Below, piece after piece: positions 34,422 through 44,692 of a stretch of 64,000 bases of DNA. The number at the start of each line of letters is the position of its first letter. The stretch's first letter is position 1. Below the pieces are notes generated by a model. The model was not told where the DNA came from and made no database searches. It worked only from the letters and a program-made list of their open reading frames with translations. The DNA comes from Polyodon spathula (taxonomy: Eukaryota; Chordata; Actinopteri; Acipenseriformes; Polyodontidae), in the NCBI RefSeq assembly GCF_017654505.1, contig NC_054570.1:4411488-4475487 (forward strand), in the 5' to 3' direction. The position numbers were made by a program, and so were the translations under genes.

Positions 34422-34585
34422 GTAAGTTGCATGTGTTGCTGTTTGAGTTTAGTTGGTTGCGGCGCTGGGTGTGGCAGACCCGGACTTTGTTTGTAAAATG
34501 AACAGGGCAAGGCTGCATCAACAGGACCGATTCAATTTCCTTCTTTCAGCACAGACCTGCGACAAAAAGCCTCTGCCTGGTGCTA

Positions 34586-34605
34586 TATTATTATTATTAT
34601 TATTA

Positions 34606-34650
<45 letters not shown>
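34586..34650. repeat. (ATT)n microsatellite
   Basis: About 65 bases of TTA/ATT repeats with one interruption, in the presumed first intron of the zinc-finger gene. The rest of the 34422-35724 intron shows no feature. Confidence 0.9.
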
Positions 34651-34651
<1 letters not shown>

Positions 34652-35754
34652 GCCACGGTGTTTTCAGCACGGTCAGTGCTTTCTGTACCAGCACAGGCAT
34701 ATCATGATATAACTATACTTACAGATACACTATAGGCTTTTCAGCACCATCTCTCTCTCTCTCGATATTTTTTTCATCTATTATAAACTGACTAATTGGC
34801 GTATATGTATTTTGTACAAGCACAGGCATGTGACAAAAAGTACGATACAGTGACCATATACATAAGATAAACCATATCTTGTAGCGATCTGTACCGCGTG
34901 TATTGTGCCGTGTCCTGAGCACGCGTGGGGTGAGCAGCGTGATCGAGTCGTGAACCCGGAGCGCTTGCGAATGCTGTTCAATCGTGTTGTGTTTGTGCCT
35001 CGTTTGATTTGTGGGGTCCAACAACGAGTCTTGTTATGTCTAAAGGTTACATGTTTTCGCAGGGTTTTGTGTGCAAGGCTGCTGCCGGGGCTGTGTTGCT
35101 GTGTGCTGACTCTTGAATAAAGTCTGCTGTTAAGCGAACGCGATTTTGCTTCAGACCTCTGACTCCTTATTTTCACTCAACATATTAATTCACAGCAGCC
35201 CCAAACTGCATTGAGATATCGAAACACACTCCACGCAGTTTAGTAACTTGTGATCAAACTAAAACTGTAACATTTAAAAAGGTCTTAAATAACTTGACAC
35301 AATAGACAGACTTACTGAATAACAAAACTAATCTTTTATACAATTACTAAGGCATCCTATATGCTTGTGTTGGAGTATGGTTTCAAAACTGTATAATGCA
35401 ACACAAATAATACATTAAAAGGGTTAATGCGTGGCCGAAGGTTTCTCTCTGATACTTTACCCTTTCTCGGTCAAAACGGCAAGTTTCTCAGAATCTAAAA
35501 AGCAGTTTTAAAAAATTCAGCTTCAGCTTGACAATTTTCATTCATCATTCTTCAAATCAGACTCTCTCAGCTAGGCAGTTAAGTCCTGTGGTATTATGAA
35601 GTTATTACAAATCATTCTGTGTCCCTTCAATAGTAAAGCCACCCCTGCTATTAAGGTCAGATTTTGTTGACCCCCTGAATAGCCTTATTAGCCCTGTATT
35701 TAAATAAATGCATTTATTTTTCAGCAGCTACTAAACAGAATCCAGTGTGCTGCC

Positions 35755-36393
35755 ATGGACAGTGTGAAGATGGAATCTGTCCAGATTAAAGAGGAGTTCC
35801 CTGAACTTCAACTTCTCCCCTTTAGAGTGGAGTTCCTTGGGCTGGCTTCCCTCCCCATTAAACAGGAGCTCTGTGAGATGCAATGTGACAGCAGTCAGCA
35901 AGAGGTCTGTGAGATTAAAGCTGAGCACAATGAATTCGAGATCCCCCAGACAGAAGAACCCCTTCCTGTGAAACAAGAAGAGGTGCTGGAAACTGTCCGT
36001 ATTAAACGGGAGGCCCCTGAAGTAGAGTTTGAGCACATGGGACGAGGGAAGGAAGAGTCAGAGGACTTCAAACCAAACATCCCTGAGCTGGAGCCTGTAC
36101 GCCTGCGGGAGTGTAGCGTGGTGCTGGAGAGGATCTGCGTAAGAGAGCAGGGCGCTGGAGAGGAAGGCTCTCCCAACAGCATTCCAGGAGGTGGAAAGGA
36201 AGACGGGCGCTCTCATTCAGAATGCAGTCTGGCAGGTGAGTGACTCCCAGTAGCTGTGACATCGTCATTCTAGATTGCGTGATATCCACAGTGTGCTTGA
36301 GAGGGAGGGAGCATGTAGGTTACATTACTAGCTGTTTTTCCTGTACCACTCTGCAGTTCAAGATAGGATTCGCAACTAGTGAACAGATAGAGA

Positions 36394-36425
<32 letters not shown>

Positions 36426-38096
36426 CACACACACACACACAATGAACTCAAAGTATTTGGACAGTGACACATGTTTTGTTGTTTTGGCTCTGTATTCCAG
36501 CACTTCTGATTTGAAATGATACAATGACTATGGGATTAAAGTGCAGAATTTAATTTTTCATCCATATCTGATGAACAGTTTAAAAATTACAGCATGATTT
36601 GTACATTGTCCTCCCATTTTAAGGTAGCAAAAGTATTTGGACAGACTAACATTTTGTACAATAAAGTAGTCATGTCTAGTACTTGGCTGCATATCCTCTG
36701 CATGCAATGATTGCCTGAAGTCTGCGACCCACCGACACACCAGGCGCTGGGTGTCTTCCCTGGGGATGCTCTGCCAGGCCTGTACTGCAGCCATCTTCAG
36801 CTCCTGCTTGTTTCGGGGGCTTTTTACCTTCAGTCTTGTCTTTAGCATATGAAATGCAAGCTCAGTTGGATTCAGAGCGGGTGATTGACTTGGCCAGTCA
36901 AGAATTTTCCACTCATTTCAAATCAGAAGTGCTGGAATACAGAGCCAAAACAACAAAACATGTGTCACTGTCCAAATACTTCTGGAGTTCACTATATATA
37001 AAAGTGCTCTCTGGTTTTTCTGTTTCGTACCACATGATGGTTCGTTACTGTGTTACCTGTTTAACAATGTGGGCACTAAACCTCAAACTATCAGTGCACT
37101 GGAGCGGACATTTTAAAAAGAGCTCTGAAAAATTTTAGTGTTAAAAGTTGGCAATGAAAATAATAATGACGGGTATGTTATGTAAACAGTTGTAGCAACA
37201 CATGGGGACGGGTAAAGGGATATTTTTCGGAACCCCGCTACTTTACTCTTTAAATTTAACTTTGCTATTTTAAGCTGTTGTAACCCAGTGCGAACCCCCA
37301 CAGCTGAAATCCACATGCTTGAGTCCACTCTACCACCCAGCCTACAAGCAGTGCCTCTTACTTTCTTTCTTGTTCATATTTTCCAGGTTCCAGTCCAGCA
37401 GCTAAAGAGAGGGTGGGCGCTGGAGAATATCCTGACTGTAGGAAAGGTTTCACCAAGTTGGGGCATTTTAAAATTAACCAACAAACTCACGCAGGAGAGA
37501 AACCGTATCGCTGCTCTGACTGTGGGAAGAGTTTCAATCACTCAGGATATCTGAAAAAACACCAGCAGATTCACACAGGAGAGAAACCATATTGCTGCTC
37601 TGACTGTGGGAAAAGTTTCAGTCGGTCTGACAGCCTTTTTTCACACCAGAGAATTCACACAGGTGAGAAACCGTATCGCTGCTCTGACTGTGGGAAGAGT
37701 TTCAGTCTGTCAAATAACCTGAAAAAACACCAGCGAATTCACACAGGAGAGAAACTATATTGCTGCTCTGACTGTGGGAAGAGGTTCAGTCAGTCTATCC
37801 ACCTTGTTTCACACCAGCGAACTCACACAGGAGAAAAACCGTATCGCTGCTCTGACTGTGGGAAGAGTTTCAATAACTCAGGGTACCTGACAAAACACCA
37901 GCGAATTCACACAGGAGAGAAACCATATTACTGCTCTGACTGTGGGAAGAGTTTTACTCGGTCAGGACACCTTGTTTCACACCAGCGAATTCACACAGGA
38001 GGGAAACCGTATCGCTGCTGTGACTGTGGGAAGAATTTTCGTCTTAAGCAAGACCTTCAAAAACACCAGCAAGTTCACATAGGAGAGAAACCTTAA
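35755..38096 (+). CDS. C2H2 zinc-finger protein, two coding exons
   Basis: Probable nuclear DNA-binding regulator. Coding exon 1 is 35755-36235 (acceptor 'tttttcag' ending 35724, ATG 35755, donor gtgagt, phase 1); exon 2 is 37387-38096 (acceptor 'attttccag', stop TAA). The N-terminal 160 residues are acidic, without KRAB or SCAN, and contain five psi-K-x-E sumoylation-type motifs: IKEE, IKQE, IKAE, VKQE and IKRE. Exon 2 encodes eight finger units joined by HTGEKP linkers: finger 1 is degenerate (EYPDCRKGF lacks the first cysteine and its first histidine is Asn), fingers 2-8 are canonical CxxCGKxF...HxxxH. The last finger is directly followed by the stop. Frame is preserved across the splice (GGT). 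The family is large and amplified in fishes, so no symbol is given. Confidence 0.9.
36391..36440. repeat. (TG)n-(AC)n microsatellite
   Basis: (TG)n from 36394, a short TATATA centre and (AC)n up to 36440; the two halves are complementary and can form a hairpin next to the Tc1-like element. Confidence 0.85.
36441..36996 (-). mobile_element. Tc1/mariner-like element with ~80-bp terminal repeats, internally decayed
   Basis: Lies in the zinc-finger intron. The left arm (about 36441-36519: 'aagtatttggacagtgacac', 'tgtattccagcacttctgat') is the reverse complement of 36912-36991. TA-rich flanks fit TA target sites. The centre, on the minus strand, still reads a short piece like the C-terminus of Tc1 transposase ([13 protein letters not shown] ... 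[16 protein letters not shown]); the catalytic domain is gone. Confidence 0.78.
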
Positions 38097-38560
38097 AGAC
38101 TGTGTTCAAAGGGACTTTTCACTCATTGTGACTCCCTGTGTAATTACTGTTCTGTGTGTCACACTTAACACTAGAACCTCTGAGATTTCAGGCTACATAC
38201 AAAGCCGCACCCACAAAATGTGCGACTCCATTTTAAAACGGCTTTGATATGAAAAACAAACAATCTGATACAACTTAATATTTTTATTTATGAACATACA
38301 TAACATTTTCAGAGCAGAAACACCGTTTCACATTGAAAATTAAGCTTTTATCTTTGAAAAAATGAAAAAAACTCATACATAAACATGAAAAACTAATAAA
38401 ATAAACTTTACACAATAAACTTCTATGTAAACAGTTATAGAAAGCTGTATGCACATATAAAATTATAAAACATAAATAACTAGATATAAAAAATATCATA
38501 AAACAAAAATATGACAACTTATGCATCGTGAAAGTGCTTTAAGTGATACAGAGTTCAATG
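38097..38560. other. 3' region of zinc-finger gene; no further gene
   Basis: After the stop the sequence is AT-rich. No AATAAA close to the stop is obvious on the plus strand until the 'aataaa' words near 38397-38420. Confidence 0.4.
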
Positions 38561-38569
38561 TCTGTCTGT

Positions 38570-39021
38570 TCAGAGTTCTATTACAAATTTCTCAGTACAA
38601 TCTATGCAGAAAACACATTTTTCAACTGTACCAGTGCATTTGCCACAGACTTGCCTTTTCACAATGGGCACAGACATCAAAAGGTATTTTTTTATTGCAT
38701 TTTGCTACCTGGCATTGTCTTTTATTCTATGTGCCAGTGGGCTCAGTGCTGGCTGAAGGTGAAGGGCATTTGCCAGCCGGTTTGTCTCTTATCAAAATGT
38801 TTCTGCCGTAACTCCAGGGCTAACTGCAAAATGAAGTCCCTCCGAGTGATTGTGTTGCTGGTGCACTCCTTGTACAAAACCAAAGCGTTGATGGCTGCTA
38901 GGTCCAAAACATTATAAAAAACCAGCCACGGGCCACCAGCGAGTACCACCTTTGACAGAATACAGCCTTGCCATTTCATCCAGTATATCCACACAGTACT
39001 TTGTTGCCTTATAAAATGCAA
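38570..39021 (-). pseudogene. piggyBac-type transposase C-terminal remnant
   Basis: On the minus strand the frame 38743-39021 reads GGPWLVFYNVLDLAAINALV and LYKE followed by RRDFILQLALELRQKHF, matching the C-terminal part of the piggyBac DDE domain. Further downstream, across frame breaks, come KRQCQVAKCNKK...CAHCEK and QVCGKCTGTVEKCVFCIDC, the cysteine-rich zinc-binding tail of this family. The N-terminal half and both ends are not recognisable. A CR1 tail lies just upstream in transposase orientation. Confidence 0.68.
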
Positions 39022-39082
39022 GTGTCTCTGGTTTTCGTGGTTACTATCAGACCCGATGGTGACTGATCTGTGCAGAGTTTAG

Positions 39083-39236
39083 AACCAACTCCCCAGTAAT
39101 GTTGTTGAAGCCGACACCCTGGGAACCTTCAAGAAGCTGCTTGATGAGATTCTGGGATCAATAAGCTACTAACAGCCAAACGAGCAAGATGGGCCGAGTG
39201 GCCTCCTCTCGTTTGTAAACTTTCTTATGTTCTAAT
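39083..39236 (+). mobile_element. CR1 LINE 3'-end fragment
   Basis: Begins at 'agaaccaactccccagtaat' and ends 'aactttcttatgttct'; it is collinear with 29795-29946 with several substitutions (for example 'agccgacaccctgggaac'). Strong 5' truncation, inserted next to the piggyBac remnant. Confidence 0.9.
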
Positions 39237-39239
39237 ACG

Positions 39240-39541
39240 CACATTTTTAAAATTGTTTTGCACAGCCACACTCGGTGGCACAGTCGTTCTGTGTCCAGGT
39301 ACGATGGCATCATGTTTTCTGCTGTGCCCTGCATTGTTTTAAATTGTTTCTTAACACTGGTCCAGTAGTCCTCGACGTTACCAAGCTGTAAATTGCAGTC
39401 AGTTTGATAAGTGACCGGGTATTCCATGCAAATAACGTCTTTCTCACCACTGTGAAGCTGCAGCACAAATCTGGTATGGATACCTCCTGTTACTACCCCA
39501 GATAACAAAGGATTATTAAAAATAAATAAATAAATAAACAC
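39240..39541 (-). other. unidentified open frame next to piggyBac remnant
   Basis: The minus frame reads THRFVLQLHSGEKDVICMEY-like and NVEDYWTSVKKQF-like sequence without a domain I recognise. It could be a displaced part of the piggyBac-like element since it continues in the same orientation beyond the CR1 insertion. No function is assigned. Confidence 0.25.
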
Positions 39542-39921
39542 ACTCTCACCTGATACTACAGGTCATGTGAAGAAGGGTCTGTGTGATTTAAAGTCAGTCT
39601 TATCTGTGCTGCGTGATTTAAAGGCAGACTTTCTGCTGTGTCATGATGAAAATGGGCAGTAATATTTTACTTTAAAATGTAATGAATAAACCAAGAATTA
39701 CAAGAAGTGTAACAAATCAAAACTGCACTTTCAAGGGCAATGTTCAATTCAACATCCGAAATTATTTTTTAAATCATGCATTTTTGGTTTTATTTTTTTT
39801 TTTATGTTTTAAGTGATTATTTTTTCTAAGGTCAGGCAGAGGTGGAAGGATATTTAATAAAAATTACTTTTGTTTTTACGTTTTTTTGTTTCATTTTACT
39901 CATGTTTAAATGCTTCCGAAC

Positions 39922-41414
39922 CTTTCTAGTTTAAATGCTTTGTGGGTGTGCCAGTTCCTCAAGATCCTGTTGCTGTCTCACTTCTTCCAGCTCCATTTCT
40001 AGCATACTTACTAGTTTATGCAAATCCTGGATCGCGCGGCACTTTACGCACACTTGGTTTAGCTCCGCTGGGTTTTCTCGGATTTCCCACATCAAGCAGG
40101 TGTCACAGATTACTGGCTTGAAGACCATGTTGAGGTTTTTTTTTTTGAAGTTTAGTTTCTTCTGCAGCTGTCAACCTGCTTTCTTACTGCTTCGAAACTG
40201 CTCTGTACTTTTCCACGCCTGTACTTCTCCCACTCGCTGTCGCTTCCACTCGCTGTCGCTGGGAAGACTGCCTCGTTTAACTGCGTTGTTCTGCTGTGCT
40301 GTTGGCTCCTCCCCTCGCCCGTGTCTCAAAACGGCGCTGAATTTGAATCAGCTGCTCCGAGTTTCAGCTTGTTTGTTATCAGAAAAACACACGCGGCTGT
40401 TTGACTTTGAGCTGCTGCTGTGTTTCCCCAATGTCCTCTGTTTTCTGATTAAAGCCATTCAAGATGCAATTTCTCCTTTCTGCTTCGTACTTTTCCACGC
40501 CTGTACTTCTCCCACTCGCTGTCGCTCTGTTAAATTTGCAGACGACACAAAAGTAGGAGGAGTGGCAAACACTGTTGCAGCAGCAAAGGTCATTCAAAAT
40601 GATCTAGACAAGATTCAGAACTGGGCAGACACATGGCAAATGACATTTAATAGAGAAAAGTGTAAGGTACTGCACGCAGGAAATAAAAATGTACATTATA
40701 AATATCATATGGGAGATATTGAAATTGGAGAAGGAATCTATGAAAAAGACCTAGGAGTTTTTGTTGACTCAGAAATGTCTTCATCTAGGCAATGTGGGGA
40801 AGCTATAAAAAAGGCTAACAAGATGCTCGGATACATTGTGAAAAGTGTTGAATTTAAATCAAGGGAAGTAATGTTAAAACTGTACAATGCACTAGTAAGA
40901 CCTCATCTTGAATATTGTGTGCAGTTCTGGTCACCTCGCATAAAAAAGATATTGCTGCTCTCGAAAGAGTGCAAAGAAGAGCGACCAGAATTATTCCGGG
41001 CTTAAAAGGCATGTCATATGCAGACAGGCTAAAAGAATTGAATCTGTTCAGTCTTGAACAAAGAAGACTACGTGGCGACCTAATTCAAGCATTCAAAATT
41101 CTAAAAGGTATTGACAGTGTCGACCCAAGGGACTTTTTCAGCCTGAAAAAAGAAACAAGAACCAGGGGTCACAAATGGAGTTTAGAAAAAGGGGCATTCA
41201 GAACAGAAAATAGGAGACACTTTTTTACACAGAGAATTGTGAGGGTCTGGAATCAACTCCCCAGTAATGTTGTTGAAGCTGACACCCTGGGATCCTTCAA
41301 GAAGCTGCTTGATGAGATTTTGGGATCAATAAGCTACTAACAACCAAACGAGCAAGATGGGCCGAATGGCCTCCTCTCGTTTGTAAACTTTCTTATGTTC
41401 TTATGTTCTTATGC
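39922..41414 (+). mobile_element. CR1 LINE copy with inverted 5' part
   Basis: 39922-40526 is CR1 5' sequence in minus orientation: 5' UTR words (actcgctgtcgc repeated, 'ttccacgcctgtacttctcc' twice) and the first 61 codons of ORF1 (start 40128, zinc motif CDTC...CVKC). 40527-41414 is the CR1 3' part in plus orientation, beginning in ORF2 at VKFADDTKVGG (RT active-site FADD). The order, internal end outward and 5' end at the junction, is the layout produced by twin priming. ORF1 residues after ~61 are deleted, with a 17-base segment of the ORF1/ORF2 junction at the left edge. In the 3' part, one base is lost near 40939 (cgcataaaaaag for cgctataaaaaag), shifting the ORF2 frame. Confidence 0.85.
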
Positions 41415-41450
41415 TTTTGTAACTTTTTTAGGTATTTTTTCTGATCTATA

Positions 41451-42667
41451 CAGTGCTTATAGAAAGTCTATACTTCCTTGAACTTTTTTCACATTTTGTT
41501 GTGTCAGTGCCTCAGAGTTTCATGAATTTAAATGATTATTTTTTTCCCACTTATCTACACACCATACTCCACACTGTTAAGGGGGGAAAAAAAATGTATT
41601 GAGAAAAAAAGATATATTAAAAATACAAAACTGAAAGATCATAACTGGATAAGTCTCGCCCCCCCCCCACTTGGTGGAAGCACCTTTGGCAGCAATTACA
41701 GCTGTGAATCTGTTGGGATAGGTCTCTACCAACTTTGCACACCTAGATGTGGCAATATTTGACCATGTTCTTTACAAAACTGTTCAAGCTCTGTCAAGTT
41801 CCTTGGGGAGAGCTGATGGACAGCAATCTTCAAGTCATGCCACAAATTTTCGATTGGATTTAGGTCGGGGCTCTGACTGGGCCACTCAAGGACATTTACC
41901 TTTTTGTTCCTTAGCCACTCCAGTGTATCTTTGGCTGTGTGCTTTGGGTCGCTGTCATGCTGAAAGGTGAACTTCCGTCCCAGTTTCAGCTTTCTTGCAG
42001 AGGGCAGCAGGTTTTCCTCAAGGACTTCTCTGCACTTTGCGCCATTCATTTTCCCTTCTGTCCTGACAAGTGCACTAGTCCCTGCCGATGAAAAACATCC
42101 CCATAACATGATGCTGCCACCACCATGCTTCACAGTAGGGATGGTGCTCTTTGGGTGATGCACTGTGTTGGGTTTGCGTCAAGCATAACACTTTGCATTT
42201 AGGCCAAAAAGTTACATTTTAGTTTCGTCAGACCACAAAACTTCTTGCCACATGGCTACAGAATATCCTGAGTGTTTTGTTGCATACTTCAAACGGGATT
42301 CAAGGTGGGCTTTCTTGAGTAATGGCTTCCTTCTTAACCCCTACCATACAGGCCAGATATGTGGAGTGCTTTAACACAGGTGGAGGCCACTTAACTTGGT
42401 GTGTGATTTTGAAGGCGATTGATTACACCCAAGCTAATTTAGGATTGCTATTACACAGGGGGTGGGCACTTATTCAACCAAGCTATTTCAGTTTTTATTT
42501 TTAATTAATTTTCTACAAATTTCTAGAATATTTTTTTCACTTGGAAGTTGTGGGGTAGGATGTGTAGATAAATTGAAAAAAAATACTATTTTAGTGCATT
42601 TTAATTCCAGGCTATAAGGCAACAAAAGGTGAACATTTTGAAAGGGGGTGTAGACTTTCTATAAGCA

Positions 42668-42670
<3 letters not shown>
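41451..42670 (-). mobile_element. Tc1/mariner element, 1.2 kb, decayed
   Basis: Ends 'cagtgcttatagaaagtcta' at 41451 and its complement 'tagactttctataagcact' ending 42669, flanked by TA and, at the right, by an (AT)n microsatellite (42670-42716). It contains a minus-strand transposase pseudogene (see 41726-42345). The N-terminal helix-turn-helix part is missing, so the element is not autonomous. Confidence 0.88.
41726..42345 (-). pseudogene. Tc1-type transposase, N-terminally deleted
   Basis: Reading from 42345: KKAHLESRLKYATKHSGYS, then VLWSDETKM with the second catalytic aspartate, a stop, then in the open frame 41726-42163 [27 protein letters not shown] and [19 protein letters not shown], the classic last third of Tc1 transposase including the third catalytic acid (here the E of IENLW). 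A stop after DETKM and loss of the DNA-binding half mark it as dead. Confidence 0.88.
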
Positions 42671-42719
<49 letters not shown>

Positions 42720-42815
42720 GAGAGAGAGAAAATTACACACACACATGCATGTACAGCATGCTCTTTCTATAAACACAAAGTTAGTGGTTTAAATTATTAT
42801 TTTTTTTAAATCTTT

Positions 42816-42912
42816 TAGGTTTGTGATGATTGACAGAGACCTCAAAGAAGTCAATGCTGTTCGTAAAGTCTTTCCAGATGCAAAAATTCTGTTTTGTTTT
42901 CCTAAATGTTTC
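42816..42912 (+). pseudogene. MULE/ZSWIM-type transposase fragment
   Basis: After an acceptor-like 'aaatcttttag' the plus strand reads FVMIDRDLKEVNAVRKVFPD then AKILFCFP. The pattern 'D(R/K)DLKEINA...FP.A..L.C' is typical of the catalytic core of Mutator-like transposases and of the derived ZSWIM proteins. It continues open to 43018 but without further recognisable motifs. Fragment only. Confidence 0.45.
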
Positions 42913-43019
42913 CTACAAATAGTTATATACTCAGTTGTAGCCAGTAATTCGTGTATAATACTCACAGGCAATACACAGACAGATGGTAAAGAAAGATGGT
43001 GGGCATTTGTCGAAAGATA

Positions 43020-44636
43020 ATAGAACTCGTGTCATCAGAGCAATGGTTGCATTGAAGCACTGTACAGTGGTATGTTTCAGTAACTCACTCACTGAGATGT
43101 TATGTCCCTGCTTTACATGCACTGGGAATATTTATTGTCACAGTACTGACTCCAGGCCTGGACCAAATCAAAACTTTGACACCCCTGCTAATGAGAAATT
43201 ACAAACCTTTCTTTTTTTGAAGTTTGGAGCAACCCTATTCTTACTTTATAAATAGGATACAACTTGTTAAATCTGAGGTATTACACAGCTGCTGTAAAAG
43301 CTGTATACCTGCTGTACTTACATTCCTGAACAATCGGAACAGTTTAATATGAATTAAAAAAAGATTGTTACAGATTAAAGAGATTACAACTTTATTATTA
43401 TTTATTTTTTCTTCCTTTGTTACCAGTAAATATTAACTCAGTACTTTGTTTAGGTAACATATTTTTATATGGCTGGTCGCTTTATTTAAACATAGCTGCT
43501 TTTTACATGTACACATCTGAGATGTATGTATAGTCTTTTTTAAATAATTGAACATTATATAGTTTGAAAACTTCATGTTATTTAGAAGTCATTTAGTATT
43601 TGCAGGTAACGAGCTCCTTTGCTTTTTTATTGATGTGCATTTTTTTTTTTTTTTATTTGGATGAATTCCATTCAGTTGTCTGCATTAAATGCAACTTGAG
43701 TCACTTTTGGGAAGCAGTCGTGTCACCCAGTACCCGAGAGTGTACTGGCTGCCATATGGTGAATTCTGGGCAAACTTGGACTGAGGTTTTTTTACCAGAA
43801 CATTGAGACAAACAACAAGGCTGAAAGGTATATTCTGTTTGAAATGAAAGTCCAGGTACATTATGCATTGCTTAACCTGTTGGATTAAACAGGTATGCCC
43901 TGAGTACTTTTGGAATTGTATTTTTATAGAAATATCAGGTTAATCTGGCAATGTTCTTTTTTTTTACTGTAGCAACACCTCTGCTGTTTGCTCAGATTTT
44001 TTTTTTCTTGCAGGCAATATTTTTTTTTACATGTAATGTTCATTGCCCAAGAAACTTAACTTATATAAAGATAATTTGACTCCTGTCTCCTGCTGTCTTT
44101 GGTGGTTGGAAAAGAAGTTAAAAGGCCAAAAACTACTTTTCTTGTTTTAAATTCTTTCTGACTCCTGAAGTATCAGTTTTTAAAAGGAAGATCAAATCAG
44201 TGAGTGGGTGAGCTGTTTAAGCTTTTCTGCAGCAATGTTCAAGACTGAAAGGTACAAAGACAAACTGTTTACTCAGAGAGAGAGAGAGTGGTCAACTCCA
44301 GTCCTGGACGGCTGAAGTTCTGGGGGTAAAAAGTTAATGAAAACCTGAAGACTACGTGGCATTCCAAGAATGGAGTTAGACACTCCAGACTCAGAACTCT
44401 CTTTTAAACATACAGCTAAAAATACTTCTTTATATTTTTTTGCTACCTGGATCACTTAACTGAAATTGGACGCATCAGAAGTGGTGGAAAAGATGCTTCT
44501 TTAGCTGCAGCAACTGCTATGAAATAGGTTAGATAAGAAATCACAATTGATGACTTTGGTAAATGCTTGATTCCTTCACAGTCTGGCTCAAACCAACATG
44601 TAGTTGACCTGGCTAGCTTGACATGCAATTGTTTCC
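43020..44636. other. no gene recognised
   Basis: Anonymous AT-rich DNA with T-rich runs (43630-43645). Around 44290-44330 there is a 'caactccagtcctggacggc' word, common at the ends of fish MITE-type repeats. A (GA)n run lies at 44274-44288. Confidence 0.4.
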
Positions 44637-44692
44637 ATAAGAAAGTTTACAAACGAGAGGAGGCCATTCGGCCCATCTTGCTCGTTTGGTTG

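Noticed and set aside
39935..41005. 356-codon plus-strand frame
   Set aside because: It is a chance fusion: antisense of CR1 ORF1/5' UTR joined to sense ORF2 across the inversion junction of one retrotransposon copy.
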